A stretch of 64,000 bases of DNA, from NCBI GenBank assembly GCA_946902985.2, contig OX336393.1, positions 133,948,533 to 134,012,532 on the forward strand, given 5' to 3'. Shown in pieces: positions 11,657 through 22,261 of the stretch. The position numbers and the translations under genes were made by a program. Numbering within the stretch: position 1 is the stretch's first letter; the number at the start of each line of letters is the position of its first letter. The stretch comes from Meconema thalassinum (Eukaryota; Arthropoda; Insecta; Orthoptera; Tettigoniidae). Under the pieces are notes generated by a model. That model did not search any database. It was not told where the DNA came from and saw only the letters and a program-made list of their open reading frames with translations.

Positions 11657-12020
11657 TTATAGTAATGGGAGATTGGAATGCTGTGGTAGGAAAAGGAAGA
11701 TAAAGGAAGATAGTAGGAGATTTTGGATTAGGTGAAAGGAATGATCGAGGAAGCAGACTGATAGAATTCTGTACCGAGCATGAGTTGGTCATATCTAACA
11801 CCTTATTCAATAACCACAATAGAAGAATATACACATGGATGAGACCAAGAGATACAGGGCGTTACCAAATCGACTTCATTATGGTCAAGTAGAGGTTTAG
11901 AAACCTGATTTTGGATTGTAAAACATATCCCGGTGCTGACATAAACTCTGACCACAATTTGGCTGTTAAGAAATGCAGATTAAAGTTGAAGAAACTGAAG
12001 AAAAGTCAAAAGCCAAAAAG
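11657..12020 (+). pseudogene. LINE endonuclease domain, C-terminal half (copy B)
   Basis: Translation with stops removed shows the order of an APE-type endonuclease: VMGDWNAVVG (GDWN, active-site Asp and Asn), RLIEFCTEHELVISN, RIYTWMRPRD, YQIDFIMVK and DINSDHNLAV (SDH, catalytic His). This is the 3' half of the domain that nicks target DNA before reverse transcription. In-frame stops, such as the TAG after FIMVK, kill the frame. The N-terminal half is lost by 5' truncation. The N-terminal half survives in copy C, which lacks this central part. Confidence 0.75.
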
Positions 12021-12339
12021 ATGGGCAATAGACAGACAGAAAGAGAAGGATGTAAACGAAAGATTCAAGAAGAGTATAAAGGAAGGACTAATGAAAAACC
12101 CTAAACAAACTTCAATTGCAGACGAATGGGTACTTTTAAGAATGAAATAACAAAATCCGCAGAAGAAAACATTGGTAGGAAAGAAAGAATAAGTAGAAAA
12201 CCGTGGATCACACAGGATATACTAGAATTGATGGACGAAAGGCGGAACACAAGAATGTGAGAGATGAAAGGGGAAAGCAGAATACAGACGTCTGAGAAAT
12301 GAGGTTAACAAGAAGTGCAAGGAAGCGAAAGAAGAATGG

Positions 12340-12627
12340 TTGAAAGAGAAATGTGCAGGTATAGAAAATTGTCTGAAATTAGGAAAAGTAGACACAGCTT
12401 ATCGAAGGATTAAGAATACTTTTGGGGAAAAGAAGACTAAGTGCTGTAATATTAAGGACACAAATGGAAAGCCTCTAACAGATAGGGAAGAAAAGGTTGA
12501 CAGATGGAAAGCTTACATAGAGAGTTTGTATAAGGGAAAGGAGATTGAGAATCATGTAATGGAAAGGGAGGAGGAAATTGATGAGGATGCGAAAGGAGAT
12601 TTAATATTGAGATCAGAATTTGACTGA
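12340..12627 (+). pseudogene. LINE linker and RT N-terminal segment (copy B)
   Basis: The lysine-rich linker between endonuclease and RT includes LKEKCAGIENCLKLGK, AYRRIKNTFGEKKTKC, KPLTDREEKVDRWKAYIE and DAKGDLILRSEFD. The same linker occurs at 51.66-51.96 kb, and the RITDREG/W-x-x-Y-I-E-x-L-Y pattern is the usual lead-in to a LINE RT domain. It ends at a TGA where copy C reads CGA-type sense sequence (FDRALEEL), so this is a point mutation rather than a natural terminus. Confidence 0.75.
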
Positions 12628-12630
12628 GCA

Positions 12631-13017
12631 TTGGAAGACTTAGGCAGGAACAAAGCACCAGGCATGGATGATATACCGATTAAGTTGCTACGCTGCATTG
12701 GAGATGAAGATCTGATCAGGTTATATCACTTTGTGTGTAGGATTTATGAGACAGGTGAGGTACCATCTGATTTCAAGAAGAATATTATCATCCCTATACC
12801 GAAGAAAGTAGGAGCTGACAGATGTGAAGATTATCGTACAATCAGCTTGATTACTCATGCTTCAAAGATCCTGTCTAGAATAATTTACAAGAGGATAGAA
12901 AGCCAGATAGAAACAGAGTTGGATGAAGACCAGTTTGATTTCAGGAGAAATGTAGGAACGAGGGAAGCTGTACTGAGTCTTAGGCTGATTTTGGAAGGTA
13001 GAATAAGGAAAGATTAG
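12631..13017 (+). pseudogene. LINE family 1 RT fingers segment (copy B)
   Basis: The frame contains NKAPGMDDIPIKLLR (the K-x-P-G-x-D/N motif of non-LTR RT), KKNIIIPIPKKVGADRCEDY (K-x-x-G motif region), RTISLITHASKILSRIIYKR and DEDQFDFRRNVGTREA (usually Q-F-G-F-R; Gly replaced by Asp here). It stops at a TAG at 13015-13017, right before the palm frame that starts at 13027. It belongs with the two neighbouring frames as one broken polyprotein. Confidence 0.85.
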
Positions 13018-13026
13018 AGAACGTTC

Positions 13027-14082
13027 ATGGCATTTGTAGACTTAGAAAAGGCTTTTGATAACGTTGATTGGACTAAATTGTTTGACACTTTGAAAACGAT
13101 TGGAATAAAGTACAGGGATAGGAGGGTGATCTACAATCTATACAGAAACCAGACAGCAGTCATTCGAGCTGAAGGACATGAGAGACAAGCTGGTATTCAG
13201 AAACGTGTAAGGCAAGGCTGCAACTTATCACCCATACTTTTCAATCTTTACATTGAACACGCAATGAAGGAAATTGGAGAAAAATGTAAAGTGGGAGTGA
13301 AGATTCAAGAAGAAATAATTTCAACTCTGAGATTTGCCGATGACATTGTCATCTTGGCCGTCATCTTGGCTGAAGATTTGAATGAGTATTTGAATGGTAT
13401 GGACTCCGTCTTGAGGAAACAATTCATGATGAAAATTAATAAATGTAAAACAAAAATATTGGAATGCAGCCGAAATAAATCAGAAACCTCTATGGACATC
13501 AAATTGGCAGGTGAAAAGCTAAAGGAAGTAGGAGAATTCTGTTACTTAGGAAGCAAAATAAGCAGTGATGGACGAAGCAAAGAGGATATAAAAAGTAGGT
13601 TAGCTCAAGCAAGGAAAGCATTTCTACAGAAAAGGAATCTGGTGACATCGAATATTGATTTAGGTATTAGGAAGTCATTTTTGAAGGCCTTTGTCTGGAG
13701 CGTGGCACTCTATGGAAGTGAAACTTGGACTATTGGTGCAGCAGAAAAGAGGAGAATGGAAGCGTTTGAAATGTGGTGTTACAGGAGAATGATGAAGATC
13801 AGGTGGGTAGATAGAGTTACAAACGATAAGGTATTGAGACTAGTGGGCGAGGAGAGATGTTTCTGGCGACTGCTAATGAAGAGAAGAGATAGGTTGGTAG
13901 GACACATACTAAGACACCCAGGGATAGCAAGCTTATTTATGGAAGGAAGGGTTGAGGACAAGAACTGTAGGGGTACACCATGGTTAGAATATGTTAAACA
14001 GATTGCCTCGGATGTAGGGTGTAGTAGCTATTGTACCCAACTAGGGTTGGTACAGGATATGAACTTCGGATCTTTTAGATGA
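13027..14082 (+). pseudogene. LINE family 1 RT palm and C-terminal domain (copy B)
   Basis: This is the longest open frame in the window (351 codons). It begins in motif A (MAFVDLEKAFDNVDW, Asp at residue 5). Motif B is KRVRQGCNLSPILFNLY (usual Gly of KGVRQG replaced by Arg). Motif C FADD is at 103-106, followed by a duplicated VIL-AVILA. The C-terminal domain reaches LRHPGIASLFMEGRVEDKN. The last 15 or so residues are read from the giant LTR that begins at 14032, so the natural C terminus is replaced. The start ATG is internal to the ancestral ORF and not a real start. Confidence 0.85.
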
Positions 14083-14699
14083 AAAAAGGTCCAGCTACAA
14101 GCTAGCAGTGAGGAAATAGGAACTGTTTCAGGCCATGACGCAGAACATTGACAGCTCTATCTGGAGATACGTGGTGCAAGCGATAGGTGAATCACGAGGG
14201 CAGTGACGCGGTGATGAATCAACAAGAGCAGATTGGCGGGGGAATCACCACAGAGTGCCAAGATCAGCAGTTTTCTGGCAACATTGGATTGCAAACCAAC
14301 ACCGCAAAAATTGTGAAATAAGCCGTTTTCGCGGAAACAATGCAGAATTACAACAATAGGTCTACGGGGATCAGAATAATCCAGGAAATTATGAATTAAG
14401 CGAGGTTAAAAGTGAATCATTTAGGCCCAGGAAAAAAGCACTTAGTCAGCAATTACGTCATTAGGCGGAGGCAAGAGGAGGTCGTGGGAAGAAGAAAAAA
14501 GAACTCATTCGCCCACACAGCTGAGGAGCCTTGTAGATTATATTTAAATTAAATAGACGATCGATTTTCAGGAAACGAAATGGTAATGAGACGTTTGGAT
14601 TATAGGGAACATAATGATATACTTTTCAAAAACGTGCGCGTCTATTTCAGAAGTTAACTCCAAGAAGAAGACAAAAGTAGTTTATTTTTGCAAGTTCCC

Positions 14700-14760
14700 A
14701 ATAAATAGCCCAGGTTTCAACCAGAGAGCATGCAGTCTTTGGTCAGCCCGAGAGGGACGT
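14700..14760 (+). promoter_or_regulatory. Putative core promoter in giant LTR copy 2
   Basis: A TATA-like AATAAATAGC begins at 14700, with GAGCATGCAGT about 28 bp downstream and a conserved GGGACGTGACGCTGGAGCAT after it. The layout matches copy 1 (TATAAAAG, TCATGCAGT, GGGACGTGACGTTGGAGCAT) and, on the minus strand, copy 3 near 49.90 kb. Here the TATA element is weaker. Confidence 0.4.
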
Positions 14761-14785
14761 GACGCTGGAGCATCATCGAATGCAG

Positions 14786-14976
14786 GTTCGAAACCTGGCG
14801 CAGTCAGCTGGCATTTGAGGGTGCGCAAATGCGAGGGAGCCGTGTCAGTACATTTACTGGCACGTTAAAGATCCCCTTCGGGGCATAATTCCGGCACCCC
14901 GACGTCTCTAAAAGCCAGGGTAGTTAAAAGGGACGTAAAACCAATAACATTATTATTATTATTATTATTATTATTA
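14786..14976 (+). mobile_element. SINE family 4, inserted in giant LTR copy 2
   Basis: The insertion is flanked by CGAATGCAG at 14777-14785 and 14977-14985. It begins at a B-box-like GGTTCGAAACCTGG, so it is 5'-truncated at the tRNA-like head, and ends in an (ATT)n tail. The empty site is visible in copy 1, where ...ATCAAATGCAGT... is uninterrupted. A diverged relative lies on the minus strand at 27.85-28.05 kb. Confidence 0.8.
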
Positions 14977-17219
14977 CGAATGCAGTATCCGTCAGCCGAG
15001 TGAGGCTACAGGCTGTGTCAGAAGCAGTTCGCCAGAAGTAAGTGGGGAGACGCTACACGCTGTCTCATAAAATGCAGAAGCGCTTTGTACTCGTCGCAGT
15101 TCAGTAAGCCGGGAAGGCTCGGCGCAATTCCGCACAGTACATAAGTATACAGTACGCAGTATTATCAAGCTGTTTGGACGGAAATTTGTCCTCACATTAG
15201 TAAAGACTCATCTTACTCCTGTACGGAGATGTCACAGCAAGTAACGCAGTTCGTTACCAACCGCAAAAAGTGGATCGTGTTAAGACAAATTAACAATCAG
15301 CAGTATCCGCGGTAATAACAAAAAAAATTGTATGTGCGTGGTAATATAAAATCCGCTACGTCAAAAGTACGGTTGTTTGTAAGTGATCACTAAAGCACTT
15401 GTGCTAGATCAAATAAATTATACGCTACTCGAAAACCGTGACGAAGTAAATTGCGCCGAGACAAATTCTAGAACAGATATAAGCTAGAATACAGCAGTCC
15501 AGATCAGTAGAGACATTACGCTGGAGGTCATCGTTTCGATAATACAGACAGGTCTCCGTGAAAGTTAAGTGAAAGACTACAGTAGTAAGGAACCGATATT
15601 GGAACGAAATCCAATAATTCAAGTAAATGGACACGGGTTCGAGACCCAAGAACAAATATAGTGAACTTTAGCGAAGCTACAGTGTGTCGAATAGGAACGT
15701 AGCAATAAAGACATTCTCGTAGGAGAAATAAGGAAAACTTGTCGCAGATAAGGACAAAGTACGGTCAAGAAGTAAGCGGGCCATAGGTTCGATAGACCGC
15801 TACGTAAACGTAGGACAAGTGAAAATTGCAAATCGCTTATGAAAGGACGATAAAAGAAGTCAAAATAGACTATTTAAAAGACAAGGCAGCAACTAGATCC
15901 AGTGAAGAATTAGGAGCCGTTCTAGTTAGCGTCACGTCCAATGCAGGGTCCGGGGATCTCATCAGGGCGTCGATCACCGATAAAACGTGCCAAGAGTCAC
16001 TGAGATGTGGTGAAAATTAGTGCAGTGTAAATAAGTTACAAGATATATGTGTTTTAGTGTTAATACAGTATTTTGCAAATTAATGATGTGTTTAAATTTA
16101 AGTGAAGGTCAATTGGACCTAAGTGAGGTGCCGCTCACAAAAGAAAGTGCCATAGAAGAGTGCTAATTATGTCGTTAGGTGGGTGAATCCTTCCCAAGGA
16201 TGGATCAGAAGAAGGAGCGCACTGGTGAGTCATGATTTTTCATTAAAATTGCAGATGTACGATGTACTGACCCGATGGGATCGGTCGTAACTGTGGAGTT
16301 TAACGATCGAACTCATCGGGTAGTTGAATGCACTTATATAACTGAAATGTTGGGATAATAATAATAAATAATTGCGAGAATGACCTCGCAAAATAATTAT
16401 ATGAATGAGATAAGTAATGTAAAGTAATAAAAACCCAAGAAATGAAATAACAAATAATAAATGATTTGGAGGAAGGAATCGAAAATAATAATTAAATGGC
16501 TTAGAATTTCGCCATAGTAAAAGCAGATAATAAAATAAATATGCATCGTAATAAAGTTGTTAAAATAAATAATGAAAAGGAAAAATATAAAATAGTTTGA
16601 TCTTAATTAAATGGCAAATAACAAAAAGTTGAAATGAAAAATAATTGAAAGTTCGAAATGAAAATAATAATAATAAGTATTATCAAGTTGTGATACTCTA
16701 AAAAATAAAGTGATAATGAAAATCGTAATTAGGAACTCACGTAATGACACGAAACGAAATAAATAATGTCTTGACGTATTGTTGTCAAATGATCAATTTT
16801 ATAAATCTCTAAAAGTAATTGGTGAATAAAAACACCCAAAGCAAATGTATTATCTCAGGCTATTAAGCCAGAATTATGAAAATGATAGGAAGGCCGAGGT
16901 CTTACCGCTATAAATGAAATATTAATTTGAGATATTAAATAAACCACGAATAACCAAGCAAGAAATCGTTGTTGCCGAAAAGGCCGAATAATAAGTAAAT
17001 GTAGCTTAAAGCTAATAAATGTGCGTTAATCAGGATATAATTAATCGGGAGATGGAGAGTCTCATCGAAAGATTGAGGGTGACAGATGCCCCTAACTGTA
17101 TTGTTGTTGTATGAAAACGTCGTGTTGTATTGGGTAGGTGAAATTCCCATAAACTGTATTGCCATATTGAAGCGTTGAAAATAATAGTTACATTGTAAGT
17201 CCGATCAGGCTGAGTTAAA

Positions 17220-17440
17220 ATAAATACTGTAGGCCAAAATCGTCGAATGAAATATACATGTGAGACCATGAGGGCATTGTTATAAATTAAATATTGTAGG
17301 CCATAATCGTCGAAATAACGCGTTGTAAGTGAATATACATGTGAGATCATGAAGGCATTGTTATATATAAATATTGTAGGCAATAATCGTCGAATAAAAT
17401 TTGCAATTAAGACCGATAACGGCATTGTTATAAATAATAT
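17220..17440 (+). repeat. Degenerate direct repeats inside giant LTR copy 2
   Basis: Three to four imperfect repeats of about 65-90 bp share TATTGTAGGCCA, AATCGTCGAA, ATACATGTGAGA and GGCATTGTTATA. The corresponding region of copy 3 (about 41.13-41.39 kb, minus strand) has its own repeats built on ACGACGATT and CATGTGA, so this part of the element is minisatellite-prone. Confidence 0.6.
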
Positions 17441-17553
17441 TGTTATGAGGCGTCATGCAAATTGTTATTAAAGTTGGTGTAGTCAACTATTAGGCGTCCT
17501 CTCCGGAATAAGTTATAAATATCCTGTAAAAACGAAATATAAATTATAATAAT

Positions 17554-17884
17554 GAAATGAAAATCCACAGCCTGCTTCCAGTCCCCGACCGGGTCAGGAA
17601 TGGAATGAATGAAGCCCCCATCTAGCGGCGAGGATATGAACTGTGCCGGCTTCCGAGGCCTGACGCACTCCTCTGGGGCAATGATTAAATGAATGACAGA
17701 TGAAATGAAATGATAGTGGAGAGTGTTGCTGGAATGAAATTGTGACAGGGAAAACCGGAGTACCCGGAGAAAAACCTGTCTGCCTCCGTTTTGTCCAGCA
17801 CAGATCTCACATGGAGTGACCGGGATTTGAACCACAGACCCAGCGGTGAGAGGCCGGCGTGCTGCCGCCTAAGCCATGGAGGCT
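17554..17884 (-). mobile_element. tRNA-derived SINE family 1, inserted in giant LTR copy 2
   Basis: It is flanked by the 14-bp duplication TAAATTATAATAAT (17540-17553 and 17885-17898). On the minus strand it starts with an A-box-like TGGCTTAGGCGGCAGCACG and a B-box GGTTCAAATCCCGG. It is about 90% or more similar over its full length to the plus-strand copy at 58083-58410. The family appears to have been recently active. Confidence 0.88.
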
Positions 17885-19702
17885 TAAATTATAATAATAA
17901 TAATATTAAAAGCAGGAACAAATAGCTGTTTTAGAAGTGAAACGAAAGTCTTGGTAATCATATGGTTAAAGAATAAACAAGGTTGTAAGCGAGGTGGCCG
18001 GCGAGAGGCCATAAATTAAGCGAAGTATCACCAGAGGGGCAAGACAGCTGTTAGAGCCCGACCTACCGTAATGAGTGAGTGAGACAGAAAAGTTAATGGG
18101 TTCCGCGGTCAAGTAAGGATCTGTCAAAGACTAATAATAAAAAGGCCATTATGCGAAAGTTTTTATTAAAAGATGCAAGCTGAAATTAACCTATAAAATC
18201 ACAATGCTGAGATGGAGACCATTCTCCAGAATATAAGTTTGAAGCAATTATATGAATTTTGACGGATCTTGTCAAACACTTTTATTGTAAATAAAAGGAT
18301 TCCTTCCTCAAAAAGAATGAAAGAACGGGTTATGAAAAATGTAGTTTAAAGATGAATAAAGATCCCACAAAAAAATAACACAGTGCATGGTTCGCTGCAA
18401 AGAAAGATCACCTGATGCATTAGAATGGAACTGGTAGAACAAGGGTTCGATTCACAGACATGGCATGTTCTTGTACAGTATTTTAAATGTGTAAAATCTA
18501 AGGCTTTGTGAAGAAATACTAGTAAAGTCCAAAGGACTAAATAAGTGATAGGTAAATTGTAATTATGTAACAAACCCTGAGGGATAAAGATTGAAATGAA
18601 TATAAATGTCCAAAGCCTTGGAGAAGTTATATAACTTGAATGATAGGCGCGCTCGAAGCCTTAGTAAAATATACTACAAATAATTATAATTATATTTAAG
18701 CAAGACAAAGTGGTTACAAAGTTTATAGAATAATGAAATGACATTATAGTGATCTTGATAAATTTTAACAAAATGATAAATTTTTATTTTTGAATGACAC
18801 TTGAAGAGACTATGCCAAGTGATTGATTTTTAGTTTTGAGTGACACTTGAAGGAACTATGCCTAGTGATTGATTTTTTCTTACATGTTTTTGAGTGAATA
18901 TATTTTTCTTTTATGAATTAAATTCTGTAAAATTATAATGTTGTGTTTTTCCTCAAATCCTTGTGAACCTTGAGTATTCCATATCAGATGTTTAATCAGC
19001 GGTGAAGGGAACGTACCATACCCAGAAACCGCAAGAGCAAAAGCCGAGTGCTGATTAATCATCATCCGTGTAAACGGGCACACTATGTAGAGATGAAACG
19101 ATTAGCTCAGGACAGGGAGGCATGGAGAGCGGCATCAAACCAGTCAAAAGACTGAGGACTCAAACAACAACAACAACAAATTTTACTCCAGTGATAAGAT
19201 CAAGCGCAACTCTTGCTTTTGAAGCCACAATGACTACTGCCGAGCTAGGTCAGTAAGGTAAATTGAGAAGTGCTCCGTTAAAAACTGAATTCTAAGCTGA
19301 TTGACAAGGACCGAGACAAATACGGGCATTTGTTGATTGGTAGCATTGGGATAGGCTTGGGAATCAGGAAATAGGCAATTAGCCGTACACGTTGACGTGA
19401 AAGTTAGAGAATAAAAGAAAGGAGATGTATATGCACATTCCATGTTAGCTGCAAAATCAGCTGTTACAACAGACAAGGTACACACACTTTCACTGTGTAC
19501 CTGGAAATTTTTTATTCCGAATTTGGAAATTTTCCTTTAAAATGCATATTTTGATTTCCGTTTGCAACGTAACACTTTCCGTTTAACGAAGGGGATTTAA
19601 TACGTCTTTCACCCCTAAACTCACAGGAACTACAAATATTTCCGTTTAAGAAAAGTTTCCGTTTAATAGAGAGTCCGAGGAAGGAAGGTTTACTGTTTTA
19701 TG

Positions 19703-19703
<1 letters not shown>

Positions 19704-19771
<68 letters not shown>

Positions 19772-19772
19772 A
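19704..19772. repeat. (ATT)n microsatellite
   Basis: A long near-perfect ATT run follows the right end of the pogo-like element, mirroring the run at its left end. Confidence 0.9.
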
Positions 19773-19849
19773 GAGGTAGGATTTGAATTCCCTATAAAGC
19801 GATAAAAAACAACTCCAGTCAGTTGTTCAGATTACAGGACAAAAAGTTT

Positions 19850-20200
19850 AATTCCTCACCTATTTAAGATCCTCCTACAAATTCTTAAAAACAGAATGAA
19901 ATATTGAACAACACCTAGATAATCCATAGTTTGATTTCCGTAAAACTGTGTCTACACGTGATGAAATTTCTACACTGCGTTGTCTGGGAGAAAGGTTAAT
20001 TAATATTGGTAGAAATCTATGTGTAGTCTATGCTTTATACATTACGTGTAAGAATTTGACAACGTATCTTGGCATACGCTCCTTGAAAGAATGGGCTGTC
20101 CAGGGAATATCATAAACTTTACGCACAACTTATATAAACACCAAATCTCAGTCATCATTTTTGTCATGGAAGTAACAGATCCTACAAAAATCCACTTAAA
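19850..20200 (+). pseudogene. Highly decayed LINE RT fragment
   Basis: With frameshifts, the translation recovers an RT pattern: KNRMKY, a degraded Q-F-x-F-R-K region, ISTLRCLGERL-like residues, EFDNVSWHTLLERMG (motif A region, Asp largely intact) and IINFTHNLYKHQISVII. It is related to but distinct from family 1. Multiple stops make it a fossil. No flanking duplication was found. Confidence 0.5.
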
Positions 20201-20489
20201 AATTGGAATTATAATCTAAAAACTCCAAGAATGCTGATTGAAATTTACAAATTGTCCATATAACCATGATATACACAACGTCCAGTTCCATTAATCGACC
20301 TGTCAGTTGACGAGCGCTCCTCAATCAATTGTCATTGCATGTTCTACACAGCCACAATATCTGAAATTGCCTTGGATTTTAATGTGTCCATACAGCACAC
20401 ACCCTTGTGCGTATTAATGCGAACAAGGAGAAAAGGTTCATTATTTAATGTTTGTAGCACAGCTGTTGGATTTGTGTTTCTTATTTATG

Positions 20490-20727
20490 CCTCTTAACGT
20501 GTTCAACGGGCCACATTCAGCCTGTGAGGCAAAACTGAGAAGAGGCGGATTCGATTTCCACCTGGTCAATCTCGAAGTGGTATGCAATTGCTACTCCAGG
20601 CAAATGCCGGGATGGTTCCTAACTCAAGGTCACGGCCACATCCTTTCCAATCCTCACTTGAATTACAAATACACACACTAATACAACTATCACAAAAACA
20701 CAGGTCATCAGACAAATCTCACGTATA
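20490..20727 (+). mobile_element. SINE-like repeat, family 5, 3' portion
   Basis: The body is shared with 37.55-37.91 kb and, on the minus strand, 42.69-43.06 kb: GAGGCAAAACTGAGAAGAGG, GGCAAATGCCGGGATGGTTC, GGTCACGGCCACATCC and an acacacacta tail. It is followed directly by the left end of HINE-B at 20729. The tRNA-like head is missing here. Confidence 0.6.
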
Positions 20728-20728
20728 G

Positions 20729-22222
20729 AACAAGTAGTTCCGTGAAGAACTATACAGCCAATTTTCATACATCCTACTCATGTTAATTGCCTCTATCAAC
20801 ACACACAATTTCAGTTTGATTGTTGTAATAGATTCGTAGATATTGAGAACCTTCTAAATATTTTAGACGGTCGCCATGTTGGATTTTTATTTATGTACTA
20901 TTAGCCTACATGAAGATTTTGTGTACGTGTGGTATTCAAACGTCAATCGCATGATTAGGACACAAGAAGTAAAAACGAGATTTTAGAATTTCGATCAGCT
21001 GCTCTCTTGTGGTTATGAAAACAATTGAAATAAAGTGGTTGCCAGTGGATTAACATTTGTATAAGTATTTACCGTACAAAGTTTCACTGCACTCGGAGGG
21101 TTAAATCGCGAGAAACGTCCATTTAAATATTTATAATTCGCGTCGCCGCCTTGTTGGATTTGTGCACACCAGGTTATTGAAAGTCCTATAGGTGAACTTA
21201 TCTTCATAGCCTCTATCAATATTTAAAAAATCAGTTTGATAGCTGTAAAAGATTTGTAGATACTGAGAACCGTCTAAATATGTCGGATGGTCGCCATTTT
21301 GGAATGTTATATGTATAGGCCACTGAGATATGTACCATTAAAGAAAACTTATTGCGTAACTTCATTATTCGAACTTTCACTTTGATCGCATGATTACGAC
21401 ACAAGAAACAGAAACTTAATATTAAAATTTCGCACAGCCACCATCTTGAGGTTATGTAAACAATTGAACTAAATTAGATGCCAGTGCATTACAATATGTA
21501 TAATTTTTTACTGTACAACATTTCACTGCGCTCAGGTGATTAAATCACGACAAAAAAAACCATTAAAACGTTCCAAATTCGCTTGGCCGCCATGTTCGTT
21601 TTGTACTTTACAGGTTTTTTAAAGTTATATAGATAAATTTGTAGTAGTGCCCTTTATCACCTTACAAAATTTCAGGGTGATATCAGTAATAGTTTCGGAG
21701 ATATAGAATGCCAGTGAAAGATTTTGCACAGCCTCCATCTTGAGGTTATGTAAACAATTGAACAAAATTAGATGCCAGTGCATTATAATGTGCATAAGCA
21801 TTTGCTGTACCAAGTTTCATTACGTTTTAATGGTTAAATCGCGAGAAAAGTCTATTTAAAACCTCAACTTCGCTTGGCCGCCATGTTGGTTTTGTAGTTA
21901 CCAGGGTTTTGAGAGTCTCGTAGGAGAACTTCTAGTAGTGCCTTTTATCACCGTACATAATTTCATGGTGATATCTGTAATAGTTTCGTGGATATTGAAT
22001 GCTGGTGAAATATTTCGCACAGCTGCCATGTTGGATTGGGGAGACGTAATAAAATTTGAAGGGCACGGTCGGGGTCGGCCAAAATGGTGCTATGACCTTA
22101 CCGAGTTTCATTGAAGTCGCTCCAGCCGCTTAGAAGTTATTAGGGACACACACACATACGGACACACACGGACAAAAGGTGATCTCAAAAGCCTATTTTC
22201 TCATAAAATGAAAATAGGCTAA
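20729..22222 (-). mobile_element. HINE-B full-length copy
   Basis: On the minus strand the 5' end is at 22221, with subterminal repeat TAGCCTATTTTC (22221-22210) followed by an inverted copy that makes a 5' hairpin. Next come GATCACC, a short CA/GT-rich tract and imperfect units of about 292 bp. The 3' end carries the repeat, a hairpin (AGTTCTTCACGGAACT) and CTTGTT at 20729. This is the DINE-1/Helentron-type non-autonomous architecture. It is non-coding. Confidence 0.75.
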
Positions 22223-22261
22223 AAATGATTAATTCATTTTTTTTATAATAAGGTTTACAAA

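Larger units (their letters stand above)
14032..19082 (+). mobile_element. Giant solo-LTR-like element, copy 2
   Basis: It begins TGTACCC and ends GGGCACA and is flanked by the 4-bp duplication CTAT (14028-14031 and 19083-19086), interrupting LINE copy B. It is 5051 bp long, or about 4.5 kb after removing two SINEs and their duplications. It is AT-rich and non-coding, with a promoter-like block near 14.70 kb and degenerate direct repeats at 17.22-17.44 kb. No internal retroelement region or second LTR is present. The 3' block (GGGAACGTACCATACCC...) aligns with the 3' end of copy 1 (GAGAACATACCATAACCCC). Confidence 0.65.
11657..19178 (+). mobile_element. LINE family 1, copy B, split by a giant LTR insertion
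   Basis: The pieces are 11657-14031 and 19083-19178. The left piece begins inside the apurinic-type endonuclease domain and runs through RT to GVGCSSY. The right piece restarts at TATGTAGAGATGAAACG and carries the last codons (MKRLAQDREAWRAASNQS-like) and the ACTCAAACAACAACAACAAC tail. Joining the pieces gives the sequence found uninterrupted in copies A and C. The copy has several in-frame stops. Confidence 0.85.
11483..19695. mobile_element. pogo/Tigger-like DNA element, split by a LINE
   Basis: The outer pieces are 11483-11656 and 19179-19695. The termini are CAGTAAAACTGCCTT and, in reverse complement at the right, CAGTAAACCTTCCTT. Subterminal motifs such as CGTTAAAGACGTGTTTTCGG on the left and TTCCGTTTAACGAAGGGG on the right have the character of pogo/Tigger ends. 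No transposase is seen in the surviving pieces. A TA precedes the left end, but the right flank reads TTTTA, so the expected TA duplication is not clean. The family assignment is inference. Confidence 0.45.

Noticed and set aside
17443..17835. A frame of about 130 codons at 17.44-17.84 kb and a matching one at 58.13-58.44 kb
   Set aside because: Both are read across SINE family 1, which is non-coding and Pol III-type.
20729..22222. Classification of HINE-B as a TIR-type MITE
   Set aside because: The repeats are subterminal rather than terminal, there is a 3' hairpin, and no target duplication is seen, which fits Helentron-derived elements better.
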